This document shows, piece by piece, positions 42,641 through 55,273 of a DNA stretch of 64,000 nt (the stretch's first letter is position 1; the number at the start of each line of letters is the position of its first letter). The stretch is from assembly GCA_016271365.2 (NCBI GenBank), contig CM057456.1, positions 1,391,919,501 through 1,391,983,500 on the forward strand. Direction: 5' to 3'. The notes beneath the pieces are model-generated. The model worked only from the letters and a program-made list of their open reading frames with translations. It searched no databases and was not told the origin of the DNA. The DNA is from Neoceratodus forsteri (lineage: Eukaryota; Chordata; Ceratodontiformes; Ceratodontidae). The translations under genes were made by a program, and so were the position numbers.

Positions 42641-43143
42641 ATAGCAAGTCCTGCTGATGGGGGGGGGGCTATAGGAGCTGCATGGTGGACATCAGGACAT
42701 AACACCACACAGAAAAGAACAGGGGGGGAAACACCACTGGAGCGACAAGAAGACAGAGCACCAGTACTGGCCCTGATAGCTCCTGCCTGCCTGACCACCA
42801 GGGGACGCGACAAAACCTAGAGATATCAGAGTGTAAAGGCCCTGCCCCATACCCACCTGGGGGACATAACCACTGCTCCATGGGGGAACCTCTGAGGATT
42901 CAGGTAAGGCAGAGAAGCGGAGCAGTACCAGGTGTCTCCGGAAGATGCAGAGCTCCAGCGAGGAGGCTGATAAATAGAAAGTTAAAAAAAAATAAATAAA
43001 CAGCCTACTCAACCCTAACTATAGTGGCATTACCACACCACTATAATAAATATATGCACATATTTGTGTATACATATATGTGGGAAGTTTTCCCCATACA
43101 AAAGACCATTGTTTATTTCCCTGTATACCTGTAAGTAAATTGT

Positions 43144-43279
43144 CAATTGAAAGTATATACCTACAATAATAAAACAATTAAAAGTATATACCTACATTAA
43201 TAAAACAATTAAAAGTATATACCTACATTAATAAAACAATTAAAAGTATATACCTACATTAATAAAACAATTAAAAGTA
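43144..43279. repeat. 31-bp tandem repeat, about 4.4 copies
   Basis: The unit AAACAATTAAAAGTATATAC, then CTACATTAATA, repeats with almost no divergence, which suggests recent expansion. Confidence 0.93.
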
Positions 43280-43980
43280 AGTATACACCACAGTACATTA
43301 AACCCTATGGAACAAAACTAATTACCTGCCAGTTGTCAAACCTATTACCCAATTACCACACTCATCCACACACCTAGGAAGCACCCCTCCGCCACACACA
43401 CACACACTTCAAACCTGTAAAATAAAAAAAAAACGACAGCACAACAAAATAACACTAAAATCATTGGGAAATAGAACAACTTGCCCCCAGCCTATAAGAA
43501 ACCATGCAGAACAAGGGGGAAAAAACTTTCCCTCGAAGCTCAACTTGCTAGATGCTGTATTCTGCAGCTTGTTCCCCCATGCTCCAGATCACACTGTTCA
43601 CATGCCACTCCCACTCCACAGATGCCATTCTTCACACGCCACTCCAGCTGCTCCTGACACAGTCCTCCCCACACCACTCCAGCTGCCTCAAACAAAAAGC
43701 GCTGCACTTCCAGTTGCATGCATAAAACCACGGAACCAGACTCTGCATGCCATCACCAAGTTAAGGAAAAGAATGCCCCCAGACACGGCACCTTATGTAG
43801 GGAGCCCTACACTATGGAAACACAAACAAGCCAAAAAGCAAAAATGGAAGAAATGAAAACAAAACCACCAGTTACGGAAAGCCCTAGGGAACAAAACCAG
43901 AAAGTACTGTATACAGCAAAATGACCAACATGTAGGTATAAAAATAGTAACCATCCCAATGTATTATATAAAATAAATAA

Positions 43981-44099
43981 TGGGTAATTGTGGTATACAT
44001 TCGGAAGTATACCCATCTCGGTGGATAATTAGAACAATAAAGCCACTCGCTTATATCCCCCCTCAATGGGTATACATCCTTGTGTACCATACGTACCCA
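43981..44099. repeat. Inverted repeat, approximately 46-nt arms
   Basis: TGGGTAATTGTGGTATACAT, then AAGTATACCCATCTCGG, pairs with the side ATGGGTATACATCC..GTGTACCATACGTACCCA. The loop is about 26 nt. No ORF is credible. A (CT)n/(GT)n/(TA)n run follows at 44111-44168. Confidence 0.75.
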
Positions 44100-44110
44100 T
44101 TTTTTAGTGC

Positions 44111-44168
44111 GTCTCTCTCTCTCTCTCTATTTATATGTGTGTGTATGTATATATATATATATATATCA
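44111..44168. repeat. Compound microsatellite (CT)n-(TG)n-(TA)n
   Basis: Consecutive short runs of CT, TG and TA dinucleotides. Confidence 0.9.
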
Positions 44169-44469
44169 ATCATTATAAGTATTTTACACTGATGCGGTAG
44201 TGCCAGTATAGTTAAAGTTGAATAGGATTTTTAATGTTCAACCACGGTTTTTGTACCTTAATAACTTCGGTGATATTCAATGTGTTCAACGAAGGTGCAT
44301 TAAGTTTGGCATGCATTGTCTCAGAGGCAAGCTCTCAAGATGTGAGAAGTTCCGTGACTGCAGTCTGTGCAGTCTCCAAGATATGGAATATACATTTTTA
44401 ACAAAAAGTAATGTGCTTCCTATGATTATTGCACATTTTTTGATGTCACCTGCACCCTAGCCAGTACAG

Positions 44470-45267
44470 AATTTTTTCTGAAACTTTTAGGGTTGAAGTG
44501 GCCTGTGCCAGTGTAGTGCCTTTCGAAGGTTTTGTCAAAAAATATTAATTGATTCCAGAATTATAAAGATTTAACGTGTTTATTCTTTTTCTGAGCATGC
44601 TCAGTAGAGTTTTTGGGTGGGGTTTTTGGATAACCTTCTGATGTGGCATGAAAATTTTCATGTTGCGAAAGCATTTGGCTTTTGCACCACCTAGTTCTCA
44701 TGACACGAAAAACACTTTTTCAGATTGTGATGCCCCCCATTTAGAGTTTTTTCTTGTAACTAAAAAAACAAGGAGCATACATAAAAATGAAGAATTTGAA
44801 AAAAAAAAACATGAATCTTGCTAAATGGTACCTGTTAAGCAAGATTCTGTTGTTTGTTTCTTCCAGAACGAGCCAGAAATACATTTTGGGACTTTGGCTT
44901 TGTGACTCTAAAGTTCCATTTTTGTGTCTGACATATGTTTACTCATAACTTGGCCATTTTGCAATATTTTAGTCACAGATTTTGAATATCCTGTTTACAT
45001 TACCCTACCTCATGAACAAGGATGGTGTGAATTTTCAAGTACAGGTCAGAAGGTGACTTAGCAGTCACTCTGTGAAACCACATTTTGACAGAATTTAACA
45101 CACTCTAGCGGCCATGTTCATGACGTTGGGTCAAAATAATTTTCATGTTGCACATTTAAGTGCAACATTGAAGTGCAACATTAATATGCACAACACTTAC
45201 ATTCCATTTTTGTGTTTCACATTCTTTTATTTATAACTTGGCTGTTTTATTCTATTATATCAGTTTT
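44470..45267. repeat. Diverged relative of the 41.8-42.2 kb repeat
   Basis: It shares blocks with 41740-42240: the 17-nt palindrome (44813-44847), the GTAGTGCCTTTCGAAGG and AATATTAAT region near 44510-44550, and CTGAGCATGCTCAGTAG near 44590. An internal repeat TTTTTGTGTNTNAC..CATAACTTGGC recurs at about 44920 and 45210. The Tx1-like fragment starts directly after TATCAGTT at about 45267. Confidence 0.6.
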
Positions 45268-46030
45268 ATTCTGCTCTTCTTGTAATAATGCTAAATTCAT
45301 CCTCCAGACACCCCTCCCTATTTTTGGACTTGTTTGTAAGTTAATAGTCACTTGCACACTCATATGGTCCGAGGTCTGTGTGGGATATCTAATAATCTGT
45401 TCTATGTGTGTATTAGGTGGGACAAACCAGAAGTCTGTTCTGGTTGATAATTTTCCCTTGTAAAAGGTATGTTCTGGTGCTTGCTGCTTAATATCATATG
45501 TGTATTCCAGATTTGTGTTTCTCAAGATAGTATTTAGCTTATTTGTGTCACAATCAATTTTCTCAGTTTTGCGACCTGAGTCTTTTTTTGACCTCCCACA
45601 ATTAAAATCCCCACCCTGTAATACAATATTAGCTATGTGCAGATGGTGTTCTATTTGCTGAAACAGTGCATTTCTGTCAGTTTTGATTTGAGGACTATAT
45701 ATGTTTATAAGTCTAATGTACCTTCTGTGCATATCGATGTCTACCATTGTGGCTCTCCCCGGGCAGATATCCACAACCCTTTTAATCTCGTACTTCCTGA
45801 TTTGTAAATAAAATGCCCACCCCTGCACATACTTCTTCACTAATTGACCAAAGGGAGGGGCCCCATCTCCACTCTTTCTGTGCTAGGTTGATTTCTTGTA
45901 CTGTATGCAATCTAGTGTCTTGCAAAAAGAAAACATCTCCCCTCAGGTCCCCCAATGCCCCCAAAGTAGTTGATCTTTTATTTCTGTTCTTTATGCTGTT
46001 TGTGCTTAAGGTGGTACAAATTAACAACAT
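45247..46030 (-). pseudogene. Tx1-like ORF2 endonuclease domain
   Basis: The N-terminal part (46030-45782) has LGALGDLRGDVFFLQDTRLH, the conserved FLQETH-type motif. After a frameshift (about 45790-45840) come YIRLINIYSPQIKTDRNALF, IVLQGGDFNC (the GDFN motif), RTDFWFVPPNTH and SDHMSVQVTI. All main APE-type EN motifs are visible. The protein text ends at about 45267 and no reverse transcriptase follows. Confidence 0.8.
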
Positions 46031-48285
46031 ATTGTTTGGTTATTGTCCCTTCTTCTTCAGGCAGCTTCACTTTTGTCTTTTGTTTTGTTTTACGCGTTTC
46101 TTTGATTTTTGGGTGTCTGTAGATTCGTAGTCTGAAAATTGTTCTGGTTGAGATGATTGTATGGAAGAAGTGTCTGAATCATCTCCTTCTTCTCCCCCTT
46201 CCTTTCCTTGGAATATCTCATATTTGTTTTTTAGTTGTATTCCTTCCGCATCTTTCCTTATATGTTTAGATTTTGGCTGCTAGGCAGATTTCTTCCCTGA
46301 TCTGGTAACCATTTGGAATGCCGCTTCTGTTAGAGTTGGAGGGGGGCATATTCTCTATTGAATTTTCTTTCCCATTCTTGCTTTCTTCTATTTCTTGGGC
46401 CTTTGGCTGTATCCCTTTGTCAGTTTCTTTCTGATTTCCCAGCCCTCCATTTCTTACAGCTACACTTCCTTTGTCCTCATCTCTTGGCTTTCTTTGCTGT
46501 TCCTGTCCTTTTTTTTTTTTCCATTTTTTCCTTTTGAGCCAAAGTGACATATAGATCTTGCTCTGTTCTTTCTGTAGGGTCAGGGCTGTTGTGTGAGGCC
46601 CATCGGCAGGTCCTGAAGGTGTGGTTTTGCTCTTCACATAAGTAACATTTTGTTGGATTAGGGCACTGTGCTCCATAATGCCCTACTTCCCCACATAAAC
46701 CACATTTTCACATAGATTGCTTAAGTGTCTTTTTAACCTGCACCTGTTGCAGGCCCTGGGCTGTCCTGCATAGAAGACCACACCTTGGTCTCGGCCTACA
46801 AAGAAACAGTTTGGGAGGTGCTGTATCTCCCCTTCCTCAGTTTTTAAAATAACTTTATATTTTCAGCCCCCAGCCCAACAGGATTCCTTATCTAATATGG
46901 GTTCAGGTTGCCCTAGTATTTTACATTTCTGAGCCAGCCAGTATGATATATCAGCCACATTAACACCTTCGTTCTTAAATAGAACTGTAATCTGTTTATA
47001 AACAGACTTAGTTAAGGGAATTGCTAAAAAGACTGACCAAAGGGGGGTATTTTTTTTCTCTTGATAAAGTTTCCAAAAGCGGCCCAAACCTGAAGGGTGC
47101 TTAAAACTGATGTCCAACTGTTGCTCTCCTGGGACGTGGATGAGAGCACAAATTTCATATGCATAGAAACGCATACTTTCTTTAATCAACTTTCTCCCTA
47201 TAAACAGTCTGCCAGGAGTGTCCTCAATGTTACCTTTATATTTTAATCTAACAGTGTTTCTTCGTATAGCTGGCACTGCATTTTCTCTTAGTTTTTCAGG
47301 GAATAATTGTTTTGCTGTATTTGGCCCCTAAGCTCCTACTGCTTTCTCTGGCTCGTTTCACTCTATTTCCTCAGTTACTTTTTCTGTTTGTACCGTTTCT
47401 TCCCCCATGTCCATTTCAACATATTTTTCTTTACTTCCATTCCCTTCTGTTTCATTATTGTTAGTCTTCTCCCTCTCATTCCCCAGCTCTGTTGTACCTT
47501 TAGTTATTTTAATGTCATCATATAAAATTTCGGACTGACCTGGTATTTTCATGGGGTCCTGCTGGTTTGGATCCCATCCCTTGCCATCCAGTGTTTGTTT
47601 CCAACCTGCTTGCACAACAGCTGCTTTTACCCATTCTGGAGTATCATTTATCATGTTTTCTGCCGTTTCCTCGCTGTTTAACTCATTGCTAGGTTCCTGG
47701 TCATTGTGCTCATATCTTTCTTTCTTTGTTGGCTCGTTGCTGTCCTTATTCAGTATCCCAGCTTTCTCTTTGTTTTCTTTTTTTTGTCGTCTTTCTCATC
47801 CCTAGTCTTCTGTTCGCTTTTTTTTCTCTTCTTCAACTTCTTTTCCCTGCAATTTTCCATCCTTGGTCTCCGCCATGTCCTTTCCAGCAAAGCGGGCTCT
47901 CAGGTGAGCTTGACAGGACTTTGCCTCGCCCTCATTTTGCTTTGATGCTACTGCGTCCCTTTTTGTCTGACTCACTGGTGCAGGCGTTGTCTCCTCTGGC
48001 ATTGTTTGACAGCGTTTGCCTGCTGCCGCTTGAATAGCACTGGTGAGCCTTTTTTTCTTCTCCAGGTATTTCTTTTCCTCGTCTTCCAACGCGTTTAAAT
48101 CCACCATATGGTTACAAAATGTTGTTTCTAAATCTGTATTTGTAGTCGCTGCTTCTTCATGTGCTAATCCATGTCGCAGACCACTAGATGTTGTTTTTGA
48201 GCTTTCTACCTCTAGTGTTTTCCTTTTCTCCTCTTCAGTCTCTAAGCTAGTTGAGGCTAGGGAAGAAACCTACTTCCTGTGACGT
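45268..48285 (-). mobile_element. Tx1-like (L1 superfamily) LINE fragment: ORF1 plus endonuclease only
   Basis: Minus-strand fragment with a two-ORF arrangement: ORF1 (48282 to about 46140) then the ORF2 endonuclease (46030 to 45247). No RT, RNase H or poly-A follows toward lower coordinates. LINE copies normally lose 5' parts, so retention of 5' parts without 3' parts is atypical. It was probably separated from its RT by a later rearrangement or deletion. ORF order, double zinc knuckles and EN motifs suggest the Tx1 group, known from fish and amphibians. Confidence 0.75.
46140..48282 (-). pseudogene. Tx1-like ORF1 (RNA-binding protein with two CCHC knuckles)
   Basis: The frame is open from a stop at about 48283 with no ATG before MVDLNALEDEEKKYLEKKKR (48107). 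A charged, coiled-coil-like N-terminus is followed by frame breaks. A central globular part at 47276-46863 contains RLFIGRKLIKESMRFYAYEI. Minus strand 46700-46600 then gives CGLCGEVGHYGAQC and CYLCEEQNHTFRTC, two C-x2-C-x4-H-x4-C zinc knuckles. A Lys/Glu-rich tail runs to about 46266. Probably nucleic-acid-binding, packaging element RNA. Confidence 0.72.
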
Positions 48286-49600
48286 AGACAGCCAGTTCTG
48301 AGTGCTGTAATATATTTTTTTTAATATAAAATGTATTAATGTCTCTGCTGAAAATTCAAATGCTCTAGGAATGACCTCACTCATCTCCCCCAGATTCCAG
48401 CTGACAGATGCAGGCCAAGAGAACTGCTGACAGCATTGTATCACACACTCAGTTTTTAGAGACAATGTGTTACTGGAAGACTTTTATTAAGGATCCTGTT
48501 TCTCTGAGCTAATTACAGACTTGTTTAAGTTAATTTTGTTAAGAGAGAAATCATAAACTAAGTTTATGACGTTAAATAAGGGAAGCTAGGATGTTACATA
48601 GAGGTGTAATGTTGTAAATGACCCTATGAAGCCTGTGTGAAGAGGGTACAGCATGAGATCAAAAGAGGTGTCATTGAAACTGGAGTTACGCTAAGGTTGC
48701 AGAATTAATACTTTGAAATTACATCCTGTGGTTGTATAAAAATATATTTTTGTTAGATATTTGACCAGAGGAGGGGCTGGATGACTTCATCCAAAAGGAG
48801 CTGGCCAATACTGCTTGAAAAAATTATTCTCTTTCACTATAGATATGCATTTTGTATCTGACACTGACCAAGAAAACATCTGAGCACTGAAAAGAGGTAT
48901 TTAGAAAGCTAGACAAATCTAAATATAGTTGTAGAAATTGCACTGTTTTAAACCTTGTTTTGTTTAAAGATCTGTATGTCTTGTCATATAAGAGTTTTGT
49001 ATTGTATGTTTGACATATTGTTATATATTTTAGTAAAAAACTCTAATTTTAGAGAAAACCTGGTCTGTCTTTGAATTGCTTTCTTTTGCTAAGAAATATT
49101 TATGGTTCAGCAGACATATAGCTTGTATGGTGGTATCAAACTGGAAAGAGAAGAGTTTTAAATCTGAGGTCTTGATAATAGTTTTAAAGGGTTCATCTCT
49201 GAATACCTGGTTAGGTGCCCGTAGGCAGAGATATCTGGCCCCCCGAAGACGGATATATCTGAGCCCGTGCATTGGGTGTGCTAGCAAGAGGTTAACAATT
49301 TGAATCCCTCCAGAACTGAGACCAAAGGTTGATCCGAACTCACAAAAACAGACAAGAGGGTTAACTCGTCTGTTACACTGTTCACAAGACTGTGCTCAGA
49401 GGTTGGCACTTTGGGAGTAGAGGGCCTGACCTGCTGAGTGAGTTTGTGACACTCCCCAGCCTCCCTCATGACCTTTTCCTCTGACATCTCACTGCAAGTG
49501 TCTCCCTCTGTCAGCAAAGCATTCCCCCTACTGTTCGACTAGAGTAGGGGGATGTCCCCAGTGGACTGGCTAAATTTCCCCATTCACTAAAAATTCCACC
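48286..49600. other. Unassigned interval
   Basis: AT-rich, with no recognisable protein motif or terminal repeat. The short ORFs here lack any family signature. Confidence 0.4.
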
Positions 49601-50045
49601 AACAGCTTAATCTGGTTCAAGGTCTGGTGGCGTTCATCTGTATCCCCCTCCCCTGGGTCGTGCCTGAAAATAGGCAGAATTGATGTAGTGCACTTACCTG
49701 GTCAACAAAAACTAAAGAAAGAAAGAAAGATTTGCCAGAAGCTACCGGGGAAGAAGGTTTCCCCATCTTTGTGAAGTGGAAGCCTTTGGCCAACATCCAA
49801 GACTGAGGAACAGCAATGGTGAAGCATAGGCTGAGTAGGTGAGTTAGAGGAAATGCTATGTCAGGAGCAGAGATGTGGAGGAGTTTAAGATCCAACCTGT
49901 GGAGGCTGGACTTGGACAGGTTGAGGGAGGAAAGGGCAATCAGAGTTTCCATGATAGTAATGGGGAGAGGAGGAACTCCTGGGAAGAGAGGAGAGGGAGC
50001 ATGTGATGGAGTGGAGGAAGCTGGAGAGGGAGTGAAAAGGAGAGC

Positions 50046-51769
50046 ACAAGTTCATAGGTTCATAGGTATAATATGAGTTAAGTGGGAGATCCCATTATAA
50101 ACTCGCCTATCGGTGAAAATTGAATTTCTTATCACCCATATGATTATCTAACTCATATTTAAATTGTGACAAATTATTGCTGGCAACAACCTCGCTGGGC
50201 AAGGAGTTCCATAATGTAGGTAATCTTTGTGTGAAGAAATTGTTTCTCTTAGAGATGTTGTTTATTTCAGTTTTATACTTTAAATTGTGTAATTGAGTAT
50301 TATGACCTGTTGTAGTTGTTTGGAGATAAAGAGCCTCACGTAAGGGTGCATCCTTCGAGGATCTATATGCAAGACACATAGCACCCCTATATTCAAGATA
50401 AAATAACCCTAGTGATCTCAGTCGTGAACTATAATCTAGATCTGTTAAACCTTTTATCTTTTTAGTAAGTCGCCTTTGTACCTTGTCTAAAGCTGCTATA
50501 CCACCTATAGATGTTGGAGTACAAAAGGGAGCACAATAGTCAATTTGTGACCTTACTAAGCTAGTGTATAATGGTATCAAACCTTCGGGCTCTCTGCTCT
50601 TAATATGTCTAAAAATACAAGATAGGGTACCATGGCATTTTTAAATATTATTATTATTATTATGTGTGGTAAACTTTAAATCATGCGTGATTGTAATTCC
50701 CAAGTTCCTTTCAAATATAATAGATTGTAAATCAAAATTATTGATTTTTTAAGATGCTAATACGTTATTTTTACCCAAATGCATAACCTTGCATTTGGCA
50801 GGGTTAAAGATCATTTTATTTTTAGTGGACCACTTAACTAAGTTATCAAGGTTAGTTTGCAAAGCGCTCACAGTGACAGAGTTATTAACAATACAACCAA
50901 GCTTACTATCGTCTGCATATTTGTGTATCCAGACACCGTTAGTAGTTTGCATATTAGCTATTAGCAAATTAAACAACAGGGGGCCCAACACAGAGCCCTG
51001 AGGTACACCACTGCTCACATCTCCCCACTCAGAACAATGTCCTTTAATGCTGACTCATTGTTTCCTGTCAGTAAGCCAAGAATCTGTCCCTCTAACTATA
51101 TTAGCATTAAAACCTAAATTTACTAATTCATTAATCAAAATGCCATGAGGTACAGAATCAAATGCTTTTTCATAATCTAAAAAGATTATGTCTACTGGGA
51201 GGCCCTGATCCAGTGCCATGCTCACTGGTTTGAAAAATTAATCAGATTGAGTTGACAAGATCTTCCCTGTACAAAACCATACTGACTGATATCAGAGAAA
51301 CCCATGTTTTGTAAATGCTCTAGCATTTTTTCCTTAAGTATTCTCTCAATTAATTTACCTATACAAGATGTTAGACTGATGGGTCTGTAATTACTAGCAA
51401 GTTGTTTGTTCCCATTTTTATATATTGGCACAATGGTAGCTATAGTCCAATATCTTACTGCATACCCTTCTTTAAGGGATGCATTGAATAGTAAAGTAAG
51501 TAAATCCTCTAAAACAGAGTCTATTTTTTAATAAAGATTATTGGAATTTCATCCGGACCTGCTGAAGAATTGGCCTTAGTAGCTTGGATAGCCACTTTAA
51601 CTTCTTCCGGTGTTATCAGAGGGTGATTATAACTAACATCAATATTATCCGTACAAGAAATATCCTTAGTTTTAAAGACGTAAAGAAAAGATTCATTAAA
51701 TTCTTTAGCCGTATCTGACTCATTCGCAAGAAGTACGTTATTTTTAATTAAGGGACCAATGGTAGGAAC
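50046..51769 (-). mobile_element. CR1-family LINE, CR1-D (5' truncated)
   Basis: Minus strand. RT fragments are ASNYRPISLTSCIGKLIERI, YGFVQGRSCQLNLINFSNQ, SSGVPQGSVLGPLLFNLLIA and HKYADDSKLG, with an intact YADD box (50749-51018). A C-terminal domain at 50580-50107 has PLYTSLVRSQIDYCAPFCTP, LDKVQRRLTKKIKGLTDLDY and NFFTQRLPTLWNSLPSEV. The 3' terminus on the minus strand ends in CCTATGAACCTATGAAC, an 8-bp tandem typical of CR1 3' ends. It starts 5' in the EN-RT linker. Confidence 0.88.
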
Positions 51770-52738
51770 TCATTGAAGTGAGCAGTGACAGAGGAGGGGT
51801 CAGGCACAAGTGAACCGTTTGCCATAAGGACTATGGGGTGGAATTGATGGGAGAGTCAGAAAGGGATTATATTGCTTTCCAGAATTTAGAAAGAGTGTTA
51901 AGGTTGTTCTGAAGGTTGGCCTTGAAATAATGCAGTTTCACAGCCCAGACAGCCTTTGTGCAGGAGTTTCTACTAGTCCTGTATTGGAGGAGGTATGGCA
52001 AGGAGTGTGGTAATTTGTAGCATGCTCAGGCAAAATCACGGGACTTACACTGGTCAATGATTTTGGGGTGGGGGGGTAATCCAGGGATGGTGGTGAGTTT
52101 TGACCCTGGATTTTCTGAATGTGGCATGCTTGTCCCTAACTGAGGGGAATTTACAATGAAACAGGAAGAGGGCAGTGTCAATATCAGTGGCAGAGGGGAC
52201 AACTTTCCAGTCTGTTGCAGCAAGGTCACTCAGGAGAGCATTGATGTTGAGCGGCCAGAGTGACCTGGTCCATGTGTGTTTTGGGGTGGAATGTGGATGC
52301 TAGATTTTATTGATGCAGAACATTATGCAGTGGTCACTGATAAGCATCTGGCAAGATACCTGCTGCAACAGTGCGGTGGGAGGAGAGTACTCATTTCAAG
52401 GGGGAATGGTTGTGGGGTTGGGGGTTGAGCCAAGTTGGTTCAGTTAAAATCTGTGAGACATTAAGGGGCTTAACCTTGTGGAAGGTTGGCCTGGAGGCTG
52501 GGGACAGTCAATTGATTTTGAAATCCCCTAATAGGATGAGTTCACCAGAAGAGGAAGGAGAGGTAATAGTAAAGAGGGAATCGGCCAGGGTGGAGGTGGA
52601 GATTCTGGGTGAGGTGTAGAAAACCTCAATGAAGATGGGTATGGAGGAGGGGAAAGACAGTCTGACAAGAAGAAACTCGTGGAAGGAGAGTGCATCTTCT
52701 CTGATAGCCATGGTGCACGAGAGGCTCATATGGACATA

Positions 52739-55273
52739 TCAATCAATCAATTCATTTTTATTGTTCAGCAAATATACTTTTACAATATGCTCAGAAATTT
52801 CAAGCAAAAAGGGGGTTACAATTTCATCACATGACATACATACGTAATACAAATCATGAAAAAGGAGATATAAAATCCAATGTTCTGTTAGTCATTTTTA
52901 TGCTTCATATAAATGACTAAACCTTAGGTTAACTTAGCCTAAAATGGTTTATGTTCATAAATACATTATAAATATCTATATTAGTATGTACTATTCATAG
53001 TATAATTCCGTCCCATATTTTATTTTTCTGGAGCAGGGAGATGTTTTTCTTTGCACTTTTTCACTTCATTAAAGACATTTGAGGCCATCCTTGCATCCTC
53101 AATTGTGTGTGAATGCAAGAGAACGAAAAGTGGATCATATTCAGTATTTAGATATTTAATAAGAAAGTTATTTAATAAGTTGAGGCGTGGAGTTTTATAT
53201 AGGGGACACTGCACCAGAATATGATACAGACTTTCTTCAAAGCCCCTGTTACAATTGCAATGATCAGGGGGAAAACTTGACAGAGATCAATCTATTAAAG
53301 TAAGCATACTTAGAACAAATGATTCCCATTCTTACCCATGTAATCATTTTCCTTTCTAACGGGGTGAGGGGTAAAGTCAAATAATTCTCCAAAAATGGGT
53401 CTATCTTATTTTGACCCATGCAAATCGCTTGGCGTTGTATTTTAACCAAGTCCATTTGTTTTTCATAAGCAAGTCTCATAATTTTCTTTTTAACCAGTTG
53501 TTTAAATAAAGGAGATAAATGTAATATGATTTTCCCAATCTGACCAAAGATGGTGCATTTAGATTCTACCTAGAATACTTTTAAGCATTTTTATCCAAGG
53601 GGATGTATAGTCCTGAATTAGCCACATAATCTTCTCTTTTAAACGTGAGAGGCAAACAATTGGGGTGATGATTAATAATCTTTAGCCAATAACATACCAT
53701 TCATATATCAACTATTGTAACAATAGGAACTCTGCCCAATTCAGCTTTTGCTATAACATTAGACGTGGATGATGGAACTTGTAATAAAGATTTATAATAA
53801 AAAAGAAAGAAAAGAAACGGGGATTTCCAAGCTTGAAGGGGAATTTATACCCCAGACCTCTGCACCATACATAAGAATGGGATTAATTTTGGCTCCTCCC
53901 GCCACTAGTGCAGGTACAACCGAGTAACCCCCATATTTAATATTAAAACGTAGTAAAGCTTTAGCAGTCAGTCTAGCCCTTGCAGCCTGATCCCTCCAGT
54001 GGGGAGTCCAAGCTCCATTCAAAGAAAAGTTAATACCCAGGTAAATATAAGAACTCACCCTATCAATAAGGTTGTTATTTAAATAGAGCCTTGGACCCTT
54101 TTTTTTTTTTTGCTAGAATGACTTCCATAAATCATAAACTTGGTTTTCTTCATATTTATTGTTAAATCTAATTGGTTACACTTGAGATTAAGTTGTGTTA
54201 TTTTATTCTGTAGTCCTTGACTAGATAATGCTAATAAAATTAAGTTGTCTGCATAAGCGAGAGTATGAACAAGAAGATTCTTAATTTTAGGAGAATCAAG
54301 ACTACATGCATCCTTATAAATCAAAAGGGAATCAATGTATAAACTAAATAAAAGTGGGGCTAATAAACATCCCTGTTTTACTTCCAAAGATGTTCTAAAG
54401 TAATCCGAGATATTACCCTTGTTGTCGAATCTAACAGCCAATGTTGTGTGTGAGTACAACATGAGAATTGGGGTCAGAAGATTCAATGGTAATTGTTTAT
54501 TCAATAATATTTCCCAGAGCTTGGCTCTGTTTACAGAGTCAAACGCTGCTGAGAAATCAACAAACAGCACATATAACTTCATTTTGCAGAATGAGACATA
54601 TTTTTCTATTAGATGTGAAAGAGTGTAAATATTATCTATAGTTGAAAAGTTTTTACGAAAACCTGCTTGAAATATAGATAAAGGAGAAATCAGCTCAGAC
54701 CAATGTTGTAATTTTTGTAATAATATTCTTGCAAAAATTGTTCCACTAATATCTATCAAACTGATTGGACGATAGTTAGATGAGGTTTGAAAGTGACCTT
54801 TTTTTATGTATTGGGACAATAATATTTCTAGTCCAAGACGGTGGAATAAATCTCTCCCATAAACAAATATTTAAAACATTTGTTAAAAAAAAAAAAAATT
54901 CAAATGTGCCTTGTAAACCTCTCCAGGGATGAGGTCAGGCCCTGGGGTTTTATTATTTGAAAGATTTATAATGGCATCTTCGACTTCCTGAAATGTAAAC
55001 ACTAAAGGGATATACTTCCCCTTCCTAACATGACTGTCTATTGAGTCATCTCCAAAATTAAGTTCTTTATTGAAAAGTGAATTATAGTATTCTATCCACA
55101 TGTCCTTTGGAATATATACCGGCAGGACTGAGTTCTGATTTTTGTTACCTTTAGCTACTAACGCCCAAAAAAGTCTAGTGTCACCCTCCTTAATAGTTTT
55201 AGACATAACTTCCCACTGGTTAAGTGTAAACTCTTTTTTTTTTTATGTATAAGAAATTTTTTCTACTCGCTAT
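52739..55273 (-). mobile_element. I-superfamily-like LINE with 11-bp target duplication
   Basis: The element is bracketed by ATATGGACATA at 52728-52738 and 55274-55284, a perfect target-site duplication. On the minus strand it ends in AATAAAAATGAATTGATTGA, a short ATTG-repeat tail. It is 5' truncated (no endonuclease). RT and a C-terminal Cys/His motif are present. The tail type and the CxC..H..C end fit the I/Ingi/Nimb group, but the exact clade is uncertain. Confidence 0.82.
53020..55206 (-). pseudogene. I-like LINE ORF2 (RT and C-terminal domain)
   Basis: RT motifs on the minus strand are INLSNNKTPGPDLIPGEVYK, SSNYRPISLIDISGTIFARI, VLFVDFSAAFDSVNRAKLW, VKQGCLLAPLLFSLYIDSLL and HTLAYADNLILLAL. 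The catalytic YADD reads YADN, so the second Asp is lost. Downstream comes YIYLGINFSLNGAWTPH and a region with LYGAEVWG-type text (LMYGAEVWGINS). Near 53250-53195 the text HCNCNRGFEESLYHILVQC is a C-x-C-x9-H-x4-C motif typical of the I/R1/Jockey C-terminus. Several frameshifts occur. Confidence 0.82.

Noticed and set aside
43464..43856. 130-codon plus-strand ORF (MGNRTTCPQPIRNHAEQGG...)
   Set aside because: No domain recognised, it overlaps short CCACTCCAGCTGC-type repeats, and there is no splice or homology evidence. Left as unassigned.
49281..49517. 78-codon minus-strand ORF with a protein-like composition
   Set aside because: No motif, flanked by unassigned repeat-like DNA; it cannot be supported as a gene.
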